Shown here: positions 5,354 to 8,096 of the stretch, one piece after another
How positions within the stretch are numbered: position 1 is the stretch's first letter
Layout of the letters: every line of letters starts with the position of its first letter
NCBI GenBank assembly: GCA_017466495.1
Contig: JAFTUB010000194.1
Location: 1-8,096, forward strand
Direction of reading: 5' to 3'
Source: Clostridia bacterium
GTDB lineage: Bacteria > Bacillota > Clostridia > Oscillospirales > CAG-272
DNA: 8,096 nt
Translations under genes and position numbers: made by a program
The notes under the pieces: generated by a model
What the model was told of the DNA's origin: nothing
Databases searched by the model: none
What the model saw: only the letters and a program-made list of their open reading frames with translations

Positions 5354-6628
5354 TCAGTCCAGCTCCGCCACGGCGCAAAGGATCTGCGCCGCCTGTGCCC
5401 GGGTAATCAGCTGACCGGCGGCGATCATGCCGCTGCCCGTCCCCTTGAATACCCCCATGGCATTCAGCGCGCTGAGGGCATCGTAGGCCCACTCGGGCAC
5501 TCCCGCCGCATCGGCAAATACCGGCTTGACAGTGGGTACCGCGGGATCCAGCATATTCCCCAGCATCACCGCAGCTTCGGCGCGGGTAATGGTTTCATTT
5601 GCCGCAAATACCACGCCGCCGATCGAAGAACGGCCGTGGATATAGCCCAGTTCCCTTGCCGCCGCCACATAGCCCTTCATAGCGGCAGGGATCTCGTCGT
5701 CATCGGCAAAGCCGGTGTCGGCAGACGCGGGAACCTCAGTGATCCCCAGCACATTCATGGCCATCACCAGAAAATCTCCCCGGCTCACCGTTCCGTCGGG
5801 ATCAAAATAGTACAGCTTTCCCACCTGCCGTCCCTGCATAATTCCCTGCTCGGTCATGGTCATGGCGGCGTTGCAGGCCCAATGCTCGGTCATGTCGGCA
5901 TATACGACTGAGGTGGAGGGGCGGGTGATGGTCACCGTCACTTCAGCAGCAGAGGAATAATTGCCGTAGCGATCCCGCACCACATAGCGGAAGCTGTCCT
6001 TCCCACTCTTTCCGGCGGTGGGCGTGTATCGGTAATCCCCCCGCGTTTCATCCAGGAGGGTCACCGTTCCCTTCTTGGGCGGGGTTACGATTTCATAGGT
6101 GAGAGCATCCCCCTCGGGATCGTGGGCGGGAAGACTGCCGAAGCAGCTGACGGCACGGTGGGTACTGACCGTAAGCACATTGGGATCGGCCAGGGCCACG
6201 GTGGGGGAGAAGTTGAGGGTGGGCAGCAGGTACAGCGAGCAGCTGATGGCATACCCTCTCTCGCCGCAGACGAACTCGAAGCTGCTCTCGGTCACCGCCG
6301 CGGACGCAGGGGAAAAGCGGAGCAGATCCAGCTGCCGCTGGGAAATCGTCTGTCCCTCCTTCACCCGCACGCCCCCCAGCTTCAGCAGGCCCTCAGTCTC
6401 GGGGGGAAGGCGGGTGAGGGTCACCGAGCCGGTCTGCGCCAGATTCACGGCACGGGAGAAATCATCGGCAGAAAAGCAGATCTCCTCCGCAATCAGCCCG
6501 GACTTGACCATTTCATACTCGGCTGCCAGCAAATGCAGCCCGGGGGAGAGGGGTGCTGCAGCCGAGAGCGGGAGAATTGCCGCCATCACCGCCAGAAGAA
6601 CGGCCAAACCACGAAAAATCTTCTTCAT
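5354..6628 (-). CDS. Secreted Ig-like/SLH-domain cell-surface protein
   Basis: 424 residues from the ATG at 6628, chosen over an in-frame ATG at 6652 because GGAAAGG (6639-6645) precedes it and a signal peptide begins there. Residues 1-25 are that signal peptide (MKKIF, hydrophobic core, LSAAA). Residues about 50-137 form a beta-rich module containing SVTLTRLP, LKLGGVRVKEGQTIS and LLRFSPA, resembling cadherin-like/CSPG-type repeats. Residues about 142-235 resemble a bacterial Ig domain of the Big_9 type: DPEGDALTYEI (170-180), GDYRYTPTAGKSGKDSFRY (197-215) and AEVTVTIT (228-235). Three SLH repeats end the protein: about 243-300 (YADMTEHWA to VSRGDF), 309-367 (TGFADDDE to ITRAEA) and 376-424 (PVFADAAG to ITRAQA). 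SLH triplets bind pyruvylated or similar secondary wall polymers, so the protein is expected on the cell wall with its Ig-like part outward. No enzyme domain is visible, so a structural or binding role is inferred. It is monocistronic. Confidence 0.9.
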   Translation of the reverse strand: MKKIFRGLAVLLAVMAAILPLSAAAPLSPGLHLLAAEYEMVKSGLIAEEICFSADDFSRAVNLAQTGSVTLTRLPPETEGLLKLGGVRVKEGQTISQRQLDLLRFSPASAAVTESSFEFVCGERGYAISCSLYLLPTLNFSPTVALADPNVLTVSTHRAVSCFGSLPAHDPEGDALTYEIVTPPKKGTVTLLDETRGDYRYTPTAGKSGKDSFRYVVRDRYGNYSSAAEVTVTITRPSTSVVYADMTEHWACNAAMTMTEQGIMQGRQVGKLYYFDPDGTVSRGDFLVMAMNVLGITEVPASADTGFADDDEIPAAMKGYVAAARELGYIHGRSSIGGVVFAANETITRAEAAVMLGNMLDPAVPTVKPVFADAAGVPEWAYDALSALNAMGVFKGTGSGMIAAGQLITRAQAAQILCAVAELD

Positions 6629-6638
6629 AAAAACCAAA

Positions 6639-6645
6639 CCTTTCC
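6639..6645 (-). promoter_or_regulatory. Ribosome binding site choosing the SLH protein start
   Basis: GGAAAGG on the minus strand sits ten bases before the ATG at 6628. The in-frame ATG at 6652 lies upstream of it and has no purine-rich site of its own. No convincing promoter for this gene was found between 6653 and 6806. Confidence 0.7.
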
Positions 6646-6806
6646 GACGCATGAATTGATGCGGCAGCCCGCGTCATGGACCGCCGTCCTGCCCTTAATT
6701 TGCCCGCATCGTCGTTTTTTATACGCTGCGGTATATTCAACCTATGCAGGGTATCCCCTCATCCATGCATAAATCGCAAAAAAATCTTCTTTTTTTCAAA
6801 TAATCA

Positions 6807-6835
6807 TTGCAAAATTTGCAGAAATGTTCTATAAT
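6807..6835 (+). promoter_or_regulatory. Sigma-A promoter of ilvE
   Basis: TTGCAA (6807-6812) and the perfect -10 TATAAT (6830-6835) are separated by 17 bases. Transcription should start near 6842, leaving a leader of about 48 bases, too short for a T-box or attenuation leader. Confidence 0.88.
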
Positions 6836-6876
6836 AGATGCAATCCTAAACGTACAGACGCAGGAAATTCGATTAC

Positions 6877-6882
6877 GGAGGA
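6877..6882 (+). promoter_or_regulatory. Ribosome binding site choosing ilvE ATG 6890
   Basis: GGAGGA lies seven bases before the ATG at 6890. The frame is open back to an ATG at 6824, but that lies between the promoter boxes and would not be transcribed. A GTG at 6887 directly precedes the ATG and is less well spaced. Confidence 0.85.
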
Positions 6883-6889
6883 TTTCGTG

Positions 6890-7963
6890 ATGTTAGACAT
6901 CAAAATCACCCTCACTACCGCGCCGAAGGAAAAGCCCAAGACTGACAAGCTGGGCTTCGGCAAGATCTTCACCGATCACATGTTCATTATGAATTACACC
7001 GAGGGCAAGGGCTGGCATGATCCCCGCATTGTCCCCTATGCTCCCGTCTCCCTTGACCCCGCCGCCATGGTTTTCCATTACGGCCAGGAAATGTTCGAGG
7101 GTTTGAAGGCTTACCGCACCGCTGACGGTTCCATTCAGCTCTTCCGCCCCCAGAAGAACATCGAGCGGATGAACAACACCAACCGCCGTCTCTGCATCCC
7201 TCAGGTGGATCCCGACGACGTGCTCCAGGCCATCAAAGCACTGGTCGAGGTAGAGAAGGACTGGGTTCCCGCCTTTGACGGCACCTCCCTTTACATCCGT
7301 CCTTTCATCATCGCCACCGATCCCTTCCTTGGCGTGCACGCTGCCAAGACCTACCTCTTTATGATCATTCTCGCTCCCTCCGGCTCCTACTATCCCGAGG
7401 GCATCAACCCCGTTAAGATCTTCATCGAGACCGAGTATGTCCGCGCTTCCCGGGGCGGCACCGGCTTTGCCAAGTGCGGCGGCAACTATGCCGCTTCCCT
7501 CATCGGTCAGGAGAAGGCCGAGAAGCTGGGCTATGCACAGGTGCTGTGGCTGGATGCCATCGAACGCAAGTACATTGATGAAGTGGGCGCCATGAACGTC
7601 TTCTTCGTGATTGACGGCGAGGTTGTGACGCCTTCCCTCGACGAGGGCTCCATTCTCCCCGGCGTTACCCGCGCATCCTGCATTGAGTTGCTCCGCAGCT
7701 GGGGCTATACGGTCACCGAACGCCGCGTTTCGGTGGAGGAGCTCTACACCGCACACCGTGAGGGCCGTCTCAATGAGGCTTTCGGCACCGGTACTGCCGC
7801 AGTTATCTCCCCCATCGGCGAGCTCAACGACAACGGCAACAAGATCATCCTCAACAACAACGAGATCGGTCCCATTGCCCAGAAGCTTTACGACAATCTC
7901 ACCGGCATTCAGTGGGGCCGCATTGCCGATCCCATGGGCTGGGTTGAGAAGGTCTGCGACTAA
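6890..7963 (+). CDS. ilvE: Branched-chain amino acid aminotransferase (class IV, PLP-dependent)
   Basis: 357 residues, the length of the long (BCAT-type, eukaryotic-like) IlvE group. It transfers the amino group between glutamate and the 2-oxo acids of leucine, isoleucine and valine in the cytoplasm, the last step of their synthesis or first of their breakdown. FHYGQEMFEGLKAYR (62-76) is the substrate-side signature. K195 in GTGFAKCGGNYA is the PLP Schiff-base lysine. LWLDAIERKYIDEVGAMNVFFV (about 225-246) carries the conserved glutamate, LPGVTR binds cofactor phosphate, and the EAFGTGTAAVISPI segment completes the fold. The N-terminal DHMFIMNYTEGKGWHDPRI (29-47) is also typical of this subgroup. 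It is transcribed alone from a near-consensus promoter and ends at a strong hairpin. No other ilv/leu gene or T-box is in the window. Confidence 0.97.
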   Translation: MLDIKITLTTAPKEKPKTDKLGFGKIFTDHMFIMNYTEGKGWHDPRIVPYAPVSLDPAAMVFHYGQEMFEGLKAYRTADGSIQLFRPQKNIERMNNTNRRLCIPQVDPDDVLQAIKALVEVEKDWVPAFDGTSLYIRPFIIATDPFLGVHAAKTYLFMIILAPSGSYYPEGINPVKIFIETEYVRASRGGTGFAKCGGNYAASLIGQEKAEKLGYAQVLWLDAIERKYIDEVGAMNVFFVIDGEVVTPSLDEGSILPGVTRASCIELLRSWGYTVTERRVSVEELYTAHREGRLNEAFGTGTAAVISPIGELNDNGNKIILNNNEIGPIAQKLYDNLTGIQWGRIADPMGWVEKVCD

Positions 7964-7974
7964 ACAGAATCACA

Positions 7975-8012
7975 CAGGAAAAATGGGCCGCGCAAACGGT
8001 CCATTTTTCCTG
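7975..8012 (+). terminator. Intrinsic terminator of ilvE
   Basis: A 16-pair stem joins CAGGAAAAATGGGCCG (7975-7990) to CGGTCCATTTTTCCTG (7997-8012), with one G-U pair and the 6-base loop CGCAAA. The GC core is followed by TTTTT (8004-8008), and the A-run on the other arm makes it partly symmetrical. It begins 11 bases after the ilvE stop. Confidence 0.88.
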
Positions 8013-8018
8013 CAGGAC

Positions 8019-8096
8019 GCAGGGGCGCTGCCCCTGCACCCCGTCGGGGCGCTTTTTGAAAAAAGCGCCCCGAGCCCCGCAAAAACTTTCAGGAAA
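8019..8096. repeat. GC-rich multi-hairpin intergenic repeat (REP-like), running off the window
   Basis: Two adjacent hairpins fill this noncoding tail. GCAGGGGC (8019-8026) pairs with GCCCCTGC (8030-8037) around GCT. CGGGGCGCTTTTT (8045-8057) pairs with AAAAAGCGCCCCG (8060-8072) around a 2-base tip. CCCCG (8040-8043 region) and GAGCCCCGC (8072-8080) provide alternative partners for the GGGG runs, and an A-rich tail ends at the window edge. No reading frame is plausible. The design matches short palindromic intergenic repeats I recall from Oscillospiraceae genomes. The structure is certain; repeat status is inferred because only one copy is visible. Confidence 0.6.

Noticed and set aside
6717..6779. 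Minus-strand promoter for the SLH gene (TATAAA near 6718-6723 or TTGCGA at 6774-6779)
   Set aside because: Neither hexamer has a reasonable partner at 16-18 bases. A promoter must exist in this region or upstream, but I cannot place it.
7964..8096. A small gene or CRISPR fragment in the 3' tail
   Set aside because: No start codon with a ribosome site was seen, and the sequence is fully accounted for by a terminator and palindromes with no regular direct-repeat/spacer pattern.

Overview
The window looks like a chromosomal segment from a low-GC-Gram-positive-type anaerobe of the Clostridia, most likely the Oscillospiraceae/Ruminococcaceae. It carries an IreB-family (UPF0297) gene, found essentially only in Firmicutes, an S-layer-homology (SLH) protein and a Bacillota-style lipoprotein. 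Coding DNA is GC-rich with C/G at third positions, while promoters are AT-rich sigma-A type and ribosome sites are strong GGAGG-like. The family assignment is an inference from gene content and style; no marker RNA is present.

Layout: (1) 1-578, minus strand: the 5' part of a secreted lipoprotein with a Thr/Pro linker and a conserved C-terminal domain of unknown function. (2) 579-752: divergent intergenic region with an extended -10 promoter firing rightward. (3) 753-2606, plus strand: a two-gene unit, a TIM-barrel sugar phosphate isomerase/epimerase-like enzyme followed by a 10-TM EamA/DMT transporter. (4) 2606-2640: one symmetrical hairpin that terminates this unit and the converging operon. 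(5) 5253-2640, minus strand: promoter, ireB, ribF, D-Ala-D-Ala carboxypeptidase-family gene. ribF and the carboxypeptidase overlap by ATGA, and the ribF ribosome site lies in a predicted stem whose loop holds the ireB stop codon. (6) 5307-6628, minus strand: a secreted Ig-like/SLH protein with its own terminator. (7) 6629-6889: divergent intergenic region with a near-consensus promoter for ilvE. (8) 6890-7963, plus strand: ilvE, a branched-chain aminotransferase. (9) 7975-8096: the ilvE terminator, then a GC-rich multi-hairpin intergenic repeat running off the window.

Much of the window concerns the cell envelope: lipoprotein, penicillin-binding carboxypeptidase, SLH protein, and IreB, whose Enterococcus homologue is a substrate of the PASTA kinase that controls cephalosporin tolerance. 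Metabolic housekeeping (FAD synthesis, branched-chain amino acids) is interleaved. I found no phage, transposase, CRISPR, tRNA or rRNA. I did not find a clearly new multi-gene system. The points most worth following are the KTG-to-NSG change in the carboxypeptidase, the ireB-ribF-carboxypeptidase operon with its coupling hairpin, the uncharacterised lipoprotein domain and the terminal repeat.
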